Shown here: positions 13,548 through 13,747 of the stretch, in pieces
Numbering within the stretch: position 1 is the stretch's first letter
How the letters are laid out: every line of letters begins with the position of its first letter
Source of the DNA: Methanocorpusculum sp.
Lineage (GTDB): Archaea > Halobacteriota > Methanomicrobia > Methanomicrobiales > Methanocorpusculaceae
Direction of reading: 5' to 3'
Length of the DNA: 13,747 nucleotides
Assembly: GCA_029987315.1 (NCBI GenBank)
Contig: DALTVZ010000028.1
Coordinates: 1 to 13,747, forward strand
Made by a program: the position numbers and the translations under genes
Notes under the pieces: model-generated
What the model saw: the letters and a program-made list of their open reading frames with translations, nothing else
What the model was told of the DNA's origin: nothing
The model's database searches: none

Positions 13548-13568
13548 ATGTCCAATCGGATAACACAA

Positions 13569-13610
13569 CGCTTAAATCAACACACGCTGAATTTGTATAA
13601 GAAAGTTAGC
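13569..13610 (+). promoter_or_regulatory. Putative promoter of the tRNA-Trp gene
   Basis: Two AT-rich elements precede the tRNA: CTTAAAT (13571-13577), at the right distance (about 35 bases) for a box A of an archaeal tRNA gene with a short leader, and TTTGTATAA (13592-13600), which is somewhat too close. I favour the first on spacing, with low certainty. Confidence 0.35.
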
Positions 13611-13747
13611 GGGGTCGTGGCCTAGTCCGGAATGGCGATGGGCTCCAGCGGTCTTAGCGTATGATGAACTACCGGGTCTACTGATTTGATGATGACCCGC
13701 TGGAGCACTGATCTAATCACTGCTCTTGAACATGTTCGCTTGTCGGA
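13611..13747 (+). tRNA. tRNA-Trp(CCA), exon 1 and part of a long intron; 3' part outside the window
   Basis: The first exon fits tRNA numbering throughout: acceptor strand GGGGTCG (13611-13617), T8 G9, D stem GCC/GGC (13620-13622, 13634-13636), A14, G15, G18-G19 (13629-13630), A21, G26, anticodon 5' strand ATGGG (13638-13642), C32, T33, anticodon CCA (13645-13647) and G37 (13648). The matching 3' anticodon strand (CCCAT or similar), T arm and acceptor 3' strand are absent up to the edge. The gene is therefore interrupted after position 37, the canonical place of archaeal tRNA introns, and the intron is at least about 99 bases. In euryarchaea tRNA-Trp is the tRNA known to have a long intron carrying a box C/D guide RNA, and that is what is seen here. 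Splicing would need a bulge-helix-bulge formed with sequence beyond the window. Confidence 0.88.
13661..13711 (+). ncRNA. Box C/D 2'-O-methylation guide RNA inside the tRNA-Trp intron
   Basis: The elements occur in the right order. Box C is ATGATGA (13661-13667), followed by guide 1 (13668-13680). Box D' is CTGA (13681-13684) and box C' is ATGATGA (13689-13695). Guide 2 is CCCGCTGGAGCA (13696-13707) and box D is CTGA (13708-13711). Guide 2 is complementary over ten bases to GCTCCAGCGG (13642-13651), the anticodon loop and exon/intron junction of the same pre-tRNA. The fifth base upstream of box D (G13703) pairs with C13645, tRNA position 34, so it predicts Cm34. This is the same target as in Haloferax volcanii pre-tRNA-Trp. 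Because the target runs into the intron, methylation must precede splicing. TTAG (13654-13657) and CTAA (13713-13716) could close the RNA. Confidence 0.87.

Noticed and set aside
13612..13747. Complete tRNA ending within the window
   Set aside because: No 3' anticodon strand, T arm or acceptor 3' strand is found up to 13747; the TTCGCTTG near 13735 does not fit a T loop.

Overview
The window looks like chromosomal DNA of a methanogenic euryarchaeon, most likely of the order Methanomicrobiales and possibly Methanocorpusculum-like (inference, no search was run). The evidence is a fused Fae-Hps enzyme and a separate 6-phospho-3-hexuloisomerase, an FdhD-type formate dehydrogenase maturation protein, an M42 peptidase, AT-rich archaeal TATA elements, T-run terminators, and a tRNA-Trp gene with the euryarchaeal box C/D guide-RNA intron. 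I see no insertion sequence, CRISPR array or phage gene.

Layout. 1-441 (minus) is the N-terminal part of a gene that runs off the left edge and ends in a possible AttH/CrtC lipocalin-like motif. 536-1324 is a protein with an Mrr-N-like winged helix but no nuclease. 1325-1996 is low in coding content: a doubtful two-helix membrane ORF (minus), a small ORF broken by an in-frame TAG, and a structured promoter/leader for the ammonium transporter gene (1997-3193). 3352-4848 encodes two FdhD domains in one chain. 4899-5775 is a two-gene overlapping unit (unknown protein, then nitroreductase). 5878-8641 is a tight operon: hexuloisomerase, aminotransferase, M42 peptidase. Convergent to it is fae-hps (8752-10014, minus), which diverges from a DUF47/PhoU-like gene plus PiT phosphate permease pair (10111-11946). 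Rubrerythrin (12023-12565, minus) and a PH-domain membrane protein (12664-13266, minus) follow. Then come a small tail-anchored protein (13317-13547) and exon 1 plus most of the intron of tRNA-Trp(CCA), cut by the right edge.

How the genes work together. Fae-Hps and the hexuloisomerase together form the ribulose-monophosphate route that archaea run from fructose-6-phosphate to ribulose-5-phosphate. The released formaldehyde is captured on tetrahydromethanopterin. Amt and DUF47-PiT supply nitrogen and phosphate. Rubrerythrin and the nitroreductase suit an anaerobe handling oxidative or redox stress. FdhD serves formate dehydrogenase maturation, although no fdh structural gene is here.

Most notable. 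(1) The tRNA-Trp intron carries boxes C, D', C' and D, and the fifth base upstream of box D pairs exactly with C34 of the anticodon. (2) A tandem FdhD fusion lacks the usual CxxC in both halves. (3) The same inverted repeat, CATGTRACATG, lies in the amt promoter and in the fae-hps/phosphate-uptake divergent promoter. (4) The amt leader can fold into a 17-bp stem-loop. (5) A short, otherwise coding-like ORF contains an in-frame amber codon.
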